The translations under genes were made by a program, and so were the position numbers. From contig CANHHI010000001.1 of assembly GCA_947460225.1 (NCBI GenBank), positions 1 through 37,164 of the forward strand: a stretch of 37,164 bases of DNA, given 5' to 3'. This stretch comes from Flavobacteriales bacterium (GTDB lineage: Bacteria > Bacteroidota > Bacteroidia > Flavobacteriales_D > CANHHI01). The notes beneath the pieces are model-generated. The model ran no database searches. It worked only from the letters and a program-made list of their open reading frames with translations, and was not told the origin of the DNA. This document shows, one piece after another, positions 1 to 8,597 of the stretch. How positions within the stretch are numbered: the first letter of the stretch is position 1; each line of letters opens with the position of its first letter.

Positions 1-3000
1 AGGTGCGGGAGAAGGTACATTCCAAATCTTAGCAGATATGACTGCACCAGTTATAGCATGGTTACCCGGCGTTTTTTGTTGGATTCTCCATGAAACAATG
101 TTAGACTCCGAGCCCAAAAAACTCAGGTTTAATTCGTATTCCCTTCTTGTTAAACCACTTGCGGATTTTACAACAATCTTTTTGTAACTAATGTGTTCTG
201 CATCTTCGGGGTGGATTGCAAGTTCTGTTACATTTTCTGCAACATTTGTGCCATCTACCTGAGGCGTTTTCCCTTCAACATCAAAGTCTGCTATGATAAT
301 CTTCCCTCGTCTTTTAACTACACCTTTAACCTCGATTTTACCAGCCGATATGGTAATGGTACCATCATCAGTAGAAAAATTTTTATTCCCCAAAGACATC
401 TCGTTATTTGGAGGAGTTCCAGCTTTCTGTATCAGTTTAATGCTTTTAAGATAGGCTTCTTCACCTAAATAACCAAAATTCAGCGTATAAAGTTCTATTT
501 CTGTTTCGTCTGCCGAGACCACATGAAAAGCATTTGCATTGAAAACATTCGTTACAGGCATATTAGGAAATGTAGGAGTACCTGGCAACTGCTGAATTGC
601 TGCATCTTCTGAACCAACTGCAAAAGTTGGAACAGCAAGAGGATTAGCACTTATATTGAGTATGCCACTGCCTTGTGCTAGACTGCCCACAAACAAGCTA
701 TTAGATGTAGGATTGTTTATTGTTTGTGATGTTGTAGTGCCTCCGTTTGTGTAATCAAAAGTAATGGAGGCGAGTTTTGTGCCGTTATTTTTATAGTTTA
801 AACCCTGAATGTTGTACTTAGCCTCTGATACACCATCTTGAGAAACCACAAGCAACTTATCTGAATAATTAAGCTGGGTTGGATTGTCTATACTCGCCGA
901 AGCGTATGGAATCTTGATGCCATTGATGTCCAAATAAAGGCTAGCACCTGCACAAAGGCTTGGATTTTCTATAACCAACCTGCCTTTACCTTGCACAAAT
1001 TGCTTACCACTTACCACAAAATTAGTATTGGCAGTTGCTTTTACTATATCTACATCAATATCATCTTGCGTGGAACCTGAGGTATGCCCAGCATAATAAG
1101 GAATACCTTTTTGAATAAGTTTAATACTTGTAATCCCTGTGCAGTCTGATAGATAATTTGGTGCTACTTTATAAACCGTTGTAACCAATGCGTCTTGGCT
1201 TTTTACCGTTATAATATCGTGTTCTGCACTTGGATTATTGATTGCGGGGTTTACAGTAGCAGTAGCTGTAGTTTGCGAAAGCGTGTAGTAGTTATTGTTT
1301 GTGGCTATTGCACCCCGATTTTTTATAGCACCTATAACCAACAATTTGTTATTAGCGTCGGGAAACACATCTGCCCAAAATTTGTTAAGGATTGGCGAGT
1401 TGTCTAACGCATTATTCAGCCCAACAAAAGTCTGTTCAAGCGATATTTTGACCAATTTAGCTTCATTGCCTAGCAGGTCTTCAAAGACAAGCTGATAGGT
1501 TTTCCTTGTTACTTTGTCCTCAGACTCCACAACAATAGCACCTGCTACTGCGGAAGGATTATTGCCAGTGATGATTTTCACATTCGGCACATAAGGCACA
1601 TTGGTCGGCGTATAAACAGCACTTTTTAACGAAGACGTTGTTAAACTGGTTATAGAAATATCCCCCGAACGATTATAAGCCCCTTTGATGATGATTTTAT
1701 TGTTGAAATCGTCTATTTCTACTTTCTGCTGAAAAGCTACGCCAGGCGTTTCGCTGAAAGTTAGCGAACTTGTTGCGAAAGGCGCACCAAGTTGTTGCTT
1801 AAAAGCAATGCTGGTTAAACGAGCTTCTGTATTCAGATAGTTAGGAATCAATTGGTACTTACGACTTGTGATTTTATCTTCTGAAATAACTTCTAGCGCA
1901 TCAAAAGGAACATTATCTTCAAGATTATCTATTGCGCCAGACGTGGCTGGGGAGGTATTCATGAATTTTAATTCCGCACCCGCGCAAACAGTAAAATTCG
2001 CATTGCTTGCTATGCGTATTGTTCCGTTCCCTTTAATCAAACTGTTCGTCAAATCATTGTTAACAGTAACGGTATTCGCAAGCAAAGTGGTTTGTACGGT
2101 TGTGCCTATTGTTCTGTTGGGTAATAGCACATTGAATTGGTTTTTGATTTGACTCTGTGTAAAAGTAACACTGTTTAAGACATCACAACTTTCAAGATAT
2201 TTAGGCGTGAACACATAATCAACAGGATTCATTTCATCCTCAGGAATAATCCGAATAAGCGTATGTGTAGCTTGATTGGGCTCAAAAACTAAAAATGCCG
2301 CACGAGCAAAATCAGAACGTGTTGTGCTGATTGTGTCTATTATACCACGGCTTTTGTAAACACCGTTCACAGTTCCCAAATTAGCCGTTGTTGGCGCAAG
2401 CGTCCATGGTTTATCTGGAATATTTTTACCCTCATAGTCCGTACCTAAACCTGTTTGTTTGAATAATATGCTAGATAATTTAGCCTCTGTGCCCATAAAA
2501 TCCTCAATCTGCAATTTGTAGCTAGGGGTAGAAAGACCGTCCTGTGAAGCAAAGCTAAGCATGTTATTTACCTGTTTAACAGTCAAATTGGTTGTATTTG
2601 GCAACATGCCATTCACGTTTATGCTCAATGTACTTTCATCTCCCTCTATTTTTATTTCTTGGATGTAGAAAGAACCCCTAGCTAGATATGGCTTGCCACT
2701 CTTACCTATATTTTTTATAGTAATGATATGACTCGCATTATCAATGACAATTCTTGGGCTAGATTCCCCATCAAGCATCTCAGTAGAAAACACTTTGCCA
2801 GTACCTGGAATACCTCCATCTTTTTGAACCAGCACCAGTTTTTCAATATACGCCTGATTGTCTTGATACGCAAAGCTAATACCATAAGTCTTCTCCGTAC
2901 CATCTTCAGCAGTAATTTTGATAGTAGCTGTGGCAGGATTGTCAGGAAAGTTATCTCCAGCATTTAAACTAGAAGAAACGCCTTTATGACGAACACTTGT

Positions 3001-5025
3001 CACATTGACGCCTTTGTCTTTATACAGATCTGTAAAAATCAAGTTCCCAAGAGCATTTGGCGTAGCTTTGAAAGTTTTTGTCTCAGTGCCAACTACTTGC
3101 GAAATAATCAATTCCTCTAAACTCGTGTCTTGAGACAAATATTCAAAGTGTAATTTATACGGAATACCTCCCAAAATCTTACTTTCGTGTAAAATATCAA
3201 TATCGCCTTTCTCAATAGATTGTTGATCTGCAAAAGGAATAGCTTTTTGATGTTTCACAACTAACCCTGGCGGCTCCAGAATATACGAATCAAATGCGTA
3301 ATTCACAGATGATATTCGATACAACACGTTCGCATCTGGCGAGACATAAATATTGCCATTTACTCCATTTGGGTTTGTTTCCCACGTTCTACGGTTGATA
3401 TTTTTTACGATAATCTCATTGGCACCTCTATTGATTTCCGTTTTTACCGAAAGATTACCCTGCTGGTCAAACCTAGCTTCAAACACATCTGTAATTGTCG
3501 CAATAAATTTGATACTTACATCATACGTTTTTGTGTACCTCTTATCCTCAGCAGTCACTTTAATAGCAGAAGCGTTGGTGATGTTTTTAAGTTGGTCTTT
3601 TATCTCAAAATACTCCCTATCTTTACAGTCCAATACATTATCCCCAATAGAATAGACAGAGCTACCGCTAAGCACAACTTTGTTCACACAGGAAGCTGTC
3701 AACACATATTTTAAATATACTTTTGTGTTTTCCGGAACTTCAATTTGAATACGTCCCTGCGTATCCGAAAAATCTTCAATATAAACTTTACTCGCAGGGC
3801 TAAATGTAGCACCTGATAAATCTGGGCTAGCCGTATAATCTACTTTTACATCGTAAATTTTAGCGTCTTGGAAAAGACTGCCATTACCGTTCGAACCCTG
3901 ATAAGGTCTTATGACTATTCCTGTGCTGGTGGTATTGCTGGTGATATTAACCAAATTGATAGCACGCTTATCATCACAGGAAATGGCTTTTACAATCTTA
4001 TCCCCTGGCTGAATATTTTTAGTTTGGGCAATGTCTGCGGGTATAATTAACGGAAAACTACCATCTGCGGACACTTGCACATCTGTCGCAATCAATCCAT
4101 CTTGCGTATGGATATACAGCTTTATCGCATCACAATCTGCGCCTTTAAAACCCAGTAAATCAGCCCAAGGTGTGCTTTCAATTTGACTAATGCGTAAAGA
4201 AACGCCACCCGATTTATTAAACACCGCATCACCTGGCAAACTATATTCCTTTTCAACAACAGGCAAATCTGGTAAAATATAACTTATTTGAATACTACCA
4301 AACCTACCGTGAACAAATAAAACCTTCGACTCTTCATTCATAGGCTCAAAGGTATTCAATCCCGTGGCATCCTCGAGAATCTTAGCAGGCATAAAATAGG
4401 TCTTGCCATAGAGTCTATACTCCAATAAGACGTTGTAATCTAATAGCGCTAAATTACTTGTGAAAATACCAGCAAAACGAAAAGCATCTGCAATTTGTTT
4501 ACCATCTGTTTTGTCCAACAACAACAACTTAGAAGAATTTGCATCTTTATCTACCACCAACTTGGCAAATAAATCACCTACATAATAACCTTTCTCATCT
4601 GTCAAATCTCTAATTTGACTACTCAATAAGTCCAGAGACGAAATATAATGCTTTACATGAGGGGGTATATTTTCAGATTTTATAACCACCGAACTGATAA
4701 ATTTGTATATCGCCGTGGTCTTAAAGGTCAAAACTTTGTGATCACTTATTGACGCATCAAAAGTCTCTAATTGATCACTGTGAGCCTTAGAAACCTTGAC
4801 AGAAAACTTTGCGTGGTAGTTTCTTTCTGTTCCAGGCAAAATCATATAATTGACACCCTCTTTATACCAACCAAACCAATCATAGCTGGACTTAACCCAG
4901 CCTTGGGAAGGACTATAATCATCTCTAACAAAAGAAATACGCTCTTTTCTTGCGCAAAATAGAAGTGCGAGTGAAAACCCTAACACCAAAAGCGTTCCAA
5001 AAGCAAAGTTTAATTTTCTAATCAT
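1..5025 (-). CDS. Giant exported tandem-repeat surface protein (C-terminus outside window)
   Basis: One frame stays open from the ATG at 5025 to base 1, giving at least 1675 residues. I read the translation through and re-checked the frame at several points. Residues 1-25 look like a signal sequence or membrane anchor (basic MIRK, then a hydrophobic run ending LALLFC at Cys24; a lipobox is possible but Phe at -1 is unusual). Residues 26 to about 480 are a divergent beta-rich region. From about 500 on, a unit recurs with the pattern Y-x-[LVI]-x3-[YF]-L-x2-E-A-x-L-x-S-I-x-[LF]-x-Q and, towards its end, a [ST]-x-D/EDG-x-T-x-x-Y strand. Anchor tyrosines are at 501, 623, 714, 836, 937, 1057, 1177, 1285, 1404, 1513 and 1630. 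The pattern resembles Bacteroidota DUF5018 or cadherin-like beta-sandwich repeats (inference). Probably an adhesin or surface-layer protein. Any C-terminal sorting domain would lie outside the window. Confidence 0.85.
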   Translation of the reverse strand, partial: MIRKLNFAFGTLLVLGFSLALLFCARKERISFVRDDYSPSQGWVKSSYDWFGWYKEGVNYMILPGTERNYHAKFSVKVSKAHSDQLETFDASISDHKVLTFKTTAIYKFISSVVIKSENIPPHVKHYISSLDLLSSQIRDLTDEKGYYVGDLFAKLVVDKDANSSKLLLLDKTDGKQIADAFRFAGIFTSNLALLDYNVLLEYRLYGKTYFMPAKILEDATGLNTFEPMNEESKVLFVHGRFGSIQISYILPDLPVVEKEYSLPGDAVFNKSGGVSLRISQIESTPWADLLGFKGADCDAIKLYIHTQDGLIATDVQVSADGSFPLIIPADIAQTKNIQPGDKIVKAISCDDKRAINLVNITSNTTSTGIVIRPYQGSNGNGSLFQDAKIYDVKVDYTASPDLSGATFSPASKVYIEDFSDTQGRIQIEVPENTKVYLKYVLTASCVNKVVLSGSSVYSIGDNVLDCKDREYFEIKDQLKNITNASAIKVTAEDKRYTKTYDVSIKFIATITDVFEARFDQQGNLSVKTEINRGANEIIVKNINRRTWETNPNGVNGNIYVSPDANVLYRISSVNYAFDSYILEPPGLVVKHQKAIPFADQQSIEKGDIDILHESKILGGIPYKLHFEYLSQDTSLEELIISQVVGTETKTFKATPNALGNLIFTDLYKDKGVNVTSVRHKGVSSSLNAGDNFPDNPATATIKITAEDGTEKTYGISFAYQDNQAYIEKLVLVQKDGGIPGTGKVFSTEMLDGESSPRIVIDNASHIITIKNIGKSGKPYLARGSFYIQEIKIEGDESTLSINVNGMLPNTTNLTVKQVNNMLSFASQDGLSTPSYKLQIEDFMGTEAKLSSILFKQTGLGTDYEGKNIPDKPWTLAPTTANLGTVNGVYKSRGIIDTISTTRSDFARAAFLVFEPNQATHTLIRIIPEDEMNPVDYVFTPKYLESCDVLNSVTFTQSQIKNQFNVLLPNRTIGTTVQTTLLANTVTVNNDLTNSLIKGNGTIRIASNANFTVCAGAELKFMNTSPATSGAIDNLEDNVPFDALEVISEDKITSRKYQLIPNYLNTEARLTSIAFKQQLGAPFATSSLTFSETPGVAFQQKVEIDDFNNKIIIKGAYNRSGDISITSLTTSSLKSAVYTPTNVPYVPNVKIITGNNPSAVAGAIVVESEDKVTRKTYQLVFEDLLGNEAKLVKISLEQTFVGLNNALDNSPILNKFWADVFPDANNKLLVIGAIKNRGAIATNNNYYTLSQTTATATVNPAINNPSAEHDIITVKSQDALVTTVYKVAPNYLSDCTGITSIKLIQKGIPYYAGHTSGSTQDDIDVDIVKATANTNFVVSGKQFVQGKGRLVIENPSLCAGASLYLDINGIKIPYASASIDNPTQLNYSDKLLVVSQDGVSEAKYNIQGLNYKNNGTKLASITFDYTNGGTTTSQTINNPTSNSLFVGSLAQGSGILNISANPLAVPTFAVGSEDAAIQQLPGTPTFPNMPVTNVFNANAFHVVSADETEIELYTLNFGYLGEEAYLKSIKLIQKAGTPPNNEMSLGNKNFSTDDGTITISAGKIEVKGVVKRRGKIIIADFDVEGKTPQVDGTNVAENVTELAIHPEDAEHISYKKIVVKSASGLTRREYELNLSFLGSESNIVSWRIQQKTPGNHAITGAVISAKIWNVPSPAP

Positions 5026-5046
5026 AGTAATGAGGTTATTTTTTGG

Positions 5047-5080
5047 CAAAGGTAATATAAAATTTTATTTTTACAAAAAA
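5047..5080 (-). promoter_or_regulatory. Bacteroidota-type promoter of the giant repeat protein
   Basis: On the minus strand a -33 element TTTTTTG (complement of 5074-5080) is followed after 19 nt by a perfect -7 box TACCTTTG (complement of 5047-5054). It points at the ATG at 5025, 21 nt after the box, so the predicted leader is about 15 nt. Confidence 0.7.
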
Positions 5081-5144
5081 TTATACACAAATTTATGTTT
5101 ATAATACAGGTTGCCTTATGAGCACACGCAAAATAGTCAAGGCA

Positions 5145-5783
5145 TCATTTCTTTCTAATACACGAGAGCCCATCTCTGAATGGCAACATCACAAGCTCTA
5201 CCCGTTTGTCCTGGCTCACAAAATCGTTAAATAATCTTAATGCTTTTGTTTTTTTGTCTTGCGCCTCTTGGTCTATGATTTTACCGCTCCAAAGCACATT
5301 GTCCGCCAGCAAAATACCGCCTGCTCTTAGCTTGCCAAGGAGTATCTCGTAATAATTTAGATAATTTTGCTTGTCTGCATCTAAAAAAATTAAATCAAAA
5401 GTGTCGTTTAAATGAGGCAAAGTCTGCAAAGCATCGCCTATAATCAGTTCCATTTGTTTAAAATATGGACTTTTCGCCCAATTTTGCAAAATGCGTGTTT
5501 GCATTTCTGCATTGTTTTCTAGGGAAATGAGTTTTCCTGTGGGCGCAAGCCCTTCTGCCAAACACAAAGCGGAGTATCCTGTAAATGTTCCGAGTTCTAA
5601 AATCCGAGTAGGCGCAAGCATTTTACTCAACATACTCAGCAATCTGCCCTGCAAACGCCCAGAAATCATGCGGGGTTGCAAAGTATGCAAGTGCGTGTCT
5701 CTTTCTATTTGGTCTAAATATTCGCTGGGCGCAGTGCTTAGATTTTCGCAATAAGTCCAAATTTCAGGAACAACGGAAGACAT
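5145..5783 (-). CDS. Class I SAM-dependent O-methyltransferase (Methyltransf_3 family)
   Basis: 212 residues, the usual length for caffeoyl-CoA/catechol-type O-methyltransferases, a family that moves a methyl group from SAM to a hydroxyl of a small aromatic substrate using a divalent metal. Seen: the SAM-binding motif I ILELGTFTGYSALCLAEG at 61-78, an acidic residue after the next strand (LISLEN, 85-90), the metal-binding DADKQNY at 136-142, and GGILLADNVLWSG at 155-167. These place it clearly in the family but do not identify the substrate. It starts with ATG at 5783 and ends in TGA. Its promoter lies inside the 5' end of the divergent protease gene. It reads towards the giant surface protein gene, which has its own promoter after a 119-nt gap. 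Confidence 0.88.
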   Translation of the reverse strand: MSSVVPEIWTYCENLSTAPSEYLDQIERDTHLHTLQPRMISGRLQGRLLSMLSKMLAPTRILELGTFTGYSALCLAEGLAPTGKLISLENNAEMQTRILQNWAKSPYFKQMELIIGDALQTLPHLNDTFDLIFLDADKQNYLNYYEILLGKLRAGGILLADNVLWSGKIIDQEAQDKKTKALRLFNDFVSQDKRVELVMLPFRDGLSCIRKK

Positions 5784-5790
5784 TATTTAT

Positions 5791-5798
5791 TAACTTTG
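5791..5798 (+). promoter_or_regulatory. -7 box upstream of the Prc-type protease
   Basis: TAACTTTG is a perfect TAnnTTTG -7 box, 18 nt before the ATG at 5817. I see no good TTTG -33 partner at the expected 19-21 nt. It lies 3 nt from the opposite-strand -7 box of the O-methyltransferase promoter. Confidence 0.45.
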
Positions 5799-5801
5799 TT
5801 A

Positions 5802-5833
5802 CAAATTTACAGAAATATGAAAAGAAATCCAAA
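5802..5833 (-). promoter_or_regulatory. Promoter of the O-methyltransferase gene
   Basis: On the minus strand TTTG (complement of 5830-5833) is followed after 20 nt by a perfect -7 box TAAATTTG (complement of 5802-5809), 18 nt before the ATG at 5783. The -33 element lies inside the coding start of the divergent protease gene. Confidence 0.6.
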
Positions 5834-7925
5834 AGCATGGCGAGCTTGGGCGATATTGATGTTGGGATTTTTACACCTCAATGTTTATCCAAAAGACACC
5901 CAAGAAACCCAAAGAGATTTTTCCTTTGAGGAAGAAAAGCGTGCACGTTTGGTGTATATGGTCAAAGAAATTTTGTCGTATTATCATTTTTCTGTAAAAA
6001 CTTTGGATAAAAAATATGCCAATCAAGCCTACGATTTATACCTAACCCGCATAGACCCAAACAAAAGAATTTTGTTGAAATCTGATAGCATTGCACTGTC
6101 GGCATTTAGGGACAAAGTGCATGTGCAAATGCAAACGGGGGATTTTGCGCTTTTTCAGACCGCATACCAAATCACCACCGATAGATTACAAGATATTCAG
6201 CGTTATATTAAGGAAACTTTGGATAATCCCATTGATTTTGAAACCAAAGAAAGCATTTATTTAGACGATAAAAAACGCCCATACCCCGCCGATACAACGG
6301 CACAACGAGAGCTTTGGCGCAAGTACGTGAAGTATTTGGTTTTAGAAAACTTATACGACCGTTTAAACGACAAAAAAGCCGACACCGTGCTGACTTTTGA
6401 ACAAGCCGAAAGCAAAGCTAAAAAATCCGTGCAAGATATGCTCGGCAACTGGCAAAAACGCATTCAAAAAATCAAAGAAGACGATGCTTTTGATATTTTT
6501 ATCAACAGTTTGGTCGGCGTGTTTGACCCACATAGTGGTTATTTTTCGCCAAAAAATAAAGATGATTTTGATGCTTCCATGTCTGGGCAATTTGAAGGCA
6601 TTGGTGCAAGACTCTCCACCAAAGATGATTTTGTAACCATCAACGAAGTGATTGCTGGCGGTCCTGCGTACAGACAAGGAGAATTGCAAGTGGGCGATAA
6701 AATCATCAAAGTGGCGCAAGACGGCAAAGAGCCCGTTTCTTTGCAAGGCGTGGCATTGGAGGACGCTACGGCACTGATAAAGGGAAAAAAAGGCACTTTA
6801 GTGCGTTTGACGGTAAAAAAATCGGACGGCACGCAAAAAGAAATTACCATCAAGCGAGATATTGTGATTATTGAAGAAACTTTTGCCAAAAGTTTACTCC
6901 TGAAAAAAGACGATAAAAAAATTGGCTATATCTATTTGCCGAGTTTTTACATCAACTTAAACGACAGCAAAGGCAGACGATGTGCAGACGATGTGCGCAA
7001 TGAGATAGACAAATTGCGCCGTTATGATTTGCAAGGTTTGATTATAGATTTGCGCAATAACCCAGGCGGTTCATTGTCTGATGTGGTGAAAATGGGCAGT
7101 TATTTTGTGGGCAACAATCCCATTGTGCAAGTGATGGAAAGAGAAGGCAAAAAACAAGTACTCAAAGATTTTGGTGCGCCTTCTGTGCCTTACTATGACG
7201 GGGCTTTGGTGATTATGGTGAATAATTATTCGGCATCTGCCTCAGAAATTTTAGCGGGCGTAATCCAAGACTACAACAGAGGCATTATTTTGGGTAGCGA
7301 CCACACTTTTGGCAAAGGCACCGTACAGCGGTTTTTTGAATTAGACCAAATTGCCCCCGAACCTTTTCAGATGTACAAACCTTTTGGTTCTTTGAAAATG
7401 AGCACGCAAAAATTCTACCGAGTAGATGGCACTTCTACCCAGCTCAAAGGCGTGCGCTCAGATATTATTCTGCCGAGTTTATATGATTTAAACGAGGAAC
7501 GAGAAAAAGACTTGGATTATGCCATGCCTTGGGACGTAACTTCGGCGGCGAAATACAAGGCTTTGGATCTAAAAGAAAAAACCAAATACATTGCCAATAG
7601 CCAAAAAAGAATAAAAAATAATTTTTATTTCAATTTGACTAAGGAAAAAGTAGCACTCATCAAGCAAAAAACCGACAAAAAAGATTTGCCTTTGGCTTTT
7701 GCAGATTACAAGGATTACGTGGATAAAACCGAGCAGTCCATTAAAAAATACGATACCCTAAATAACATGAAAACCAAGCTAAAAGCGGATTTTGTAAACG
7801 GGAATGCCAGCAAAGAAAAAGATTCTATGCGTATAGAATTGGGTAAAAAATTTGTAACCAACGTGGAAAAAGATTTTTATATTGAAGAAGCTGTACAAGT
7901 GATTTTAGACATGAAAAAATCTTAG
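5817..7925 (+). CDS. prc: Carboxy-terminal processing (tail-specific) protease, S41 family
   Basis: 702 residues from ATG 5817. An in-frame TTG at 5796 would overlap the -7 box, so the ATG is preferred. Prc/Tsp is a periplasmic serine protease that degrades or trims proteins from their C-terminus. Seen: an N-terminal basic/hydrophobic export signal (about 1-25), a long N-terminal helical domain, a PDZ domain around 240-340 (FEGIGARL to LVRLTVKK), and the S41 core. In NNYSASASEILAG the nucleophile by alignment with E. coli Tsp Ser430 is Ser474; Asp485 is in IQDYNRG, and the general base Lys500 is in TFGKGTVQ. A Lys-rich C-terminal region matches the DUF3340-type tail of long Prc proteins. It is followed after 3 nt by pcm, suggesting co-transcription of two protein-damage functions. 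Confidence 0.93.
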   Translation: MKRNPKAWRAWAILMLGFLHLNVYPKDTQETQRDFSFEEEKRARLVYMVKEILSYYHFSVKTLDKKYANQAYDLYLTRIDPNKRILLKSDSIALSAFRDKVHVQMQTGDFALFQTAYQITTDRLQDIQRYIKETLDNPIDFETKESIYLDDKKRPYPADTTAQRELWRKYVKYLVLENLYDRLNDKKADTVLTFEQAESKAKKSVQDMLGNWQKRIQKIKEDDAFDIFINSLVGVFDPHSGYFSPKNKDDFDASMSGQFEGIGARLSTKDDFVTINEVIAGGPAYRQGELQVGDKIIKVAQDGKEPVSLQGVALEDATALIKGKKGTLVRLTVKKSDGTQKEITIKRDIVIIEETFAKSLLLKKDDKKIGYIYLPSFYINLNDSKGRRCADDVRNEIDKLRRYDLQGLIIDLRNNPGGSLSDVVKMGSYFVGNNPIVQVMEREGKKQVLKDFGAPSVPYYDGALVIMVNNYSASASEILAGVIQDYNRGIILGSDHTFGKGTVQRFFELDQIAPEPFQMYKPFGSLKMSTQKFYRVDGTSTQLKGVRSDIILPSLYDLNEEREKDLDYAMPWDVTSAAKYKALDLKEKTKYIANSQKRIKNNFYFNLTKEKVALIKQKTDKKDLPLAFADYKDYVDKTEQSIKKYDTLNNMKTKLKADFVNGNASKEKDSMRIELGKKFVTNVEKDFYIEEAVQVILDMKKS

Positions 7926-7928
7926 TTT

Positions 7929-8597
7929 ATGGCTACGCTATTTTCCGATACGTTTCGCACGCAGGGCTTGCGCAAAAAAATGATTACTGAACTGCGTAGC
8001 AAAGGCATTGTAGATGAAAAAGTATTGCAAGCTATGGAAGAAGTGCCTCGGCACTTTTTTTCTTGGGACGAAATTTTTGTGGAAAAAGCCTATCAAAATA
8101 TTGCCTTTCAAATTGGCGCAGGGCAGACGATTTCACAACCCTACACTGTTGCTTTTCAAACTGAGCTTTTAGAGGTTTCTCGCAATAGCAAGGTGCTGGA
8201 AATCGGCACTGGTTCTGGGTATCAAGCTGCAATTTTAACAAAGATGGGTGCAAAAGTGTATTCCATAGAACGCCAAAAGTATTTGCACGAAAAAACCAAA
8301 AAATTATTTCAGATGCTTAAAATTCCCTGCACGCTTGTGTATGGCGATGGTTATAAAGGTTTTCCCCAAGCTGCGCCTTATGACAGGATTGTGGTTACTT
8401 GTGGTGCGCCCTACGTTCCAGATACTTTACTAGAACAGCTTGCCATTGGTGGACGCATGGTTATTCCCGTGGGTGAAGGCGAAACCCAGACTATGGTGCT
8501 TTTGGTACGCAAAGACGAAAAAACCTTTCAACGCAGTGAAATGGGCGTGTTTAGATTTGTGCCCATGCTGGAAGATAAAAATGGGGGTGGGTTTTAA
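7929..8597 (+). CDS. pcm: Protein-L-isoaspartate O-methyltransferase
   Basis: 222 residues. Pcm methylates the alpha-carboxyl of L-isoaspartyl residues formed by deamidation or isomerisation, starting repair of aged proteins. Seen: the family signature GQTISQPYTVA at 65-75, which contributes to substrate binding, SAM motif I VLEIGTGSGYQAAIL at 89-103, the acidic post-I residue in VYSIERQ, and a motif around GDGYKGFPQAAPYDRIVVT. Length is typical. The ATG follows the protease stop by 3 nt, with no room for a separate promoter, so the two are probably one operon. Its TAA shares bases with the convergent uvrB stop codon. Confidence 0.94.
   Translation: MATLFSDTFRTQGLRKKMITELRSKGIVDEKVLQAMEEVPRHFFSWDEIFVEKAYQNIAFQIGAGQTISQPYTVAFQTELLEVSRNSKVLEIGTGSGYQAAILTKMGAKVYSIERQKYLHEKTKKLFQMLKIPCTLVYGDGYKGFPQAAPYDRIVVTCGAPYVPDTLLEQLAIGGRMVIPVGEGETQTMVLLVRKDEKTFQRSEMGVFRFVPMLEDKNGGGF

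Noticed and set aside
2715..2963. Minus-strand 82-codon ORF and many short plus-strand ORFs in 193-4962
   Set aside because: They lie in other frames of the continuous giant repeat-protein frame, which has coherent repeats and a promoter.
6257..6889. Minus-strand ORFs of 68-127 codons inside the protease gene
   Set aside because: Shadows of the protease coding frame with no family resemblance.
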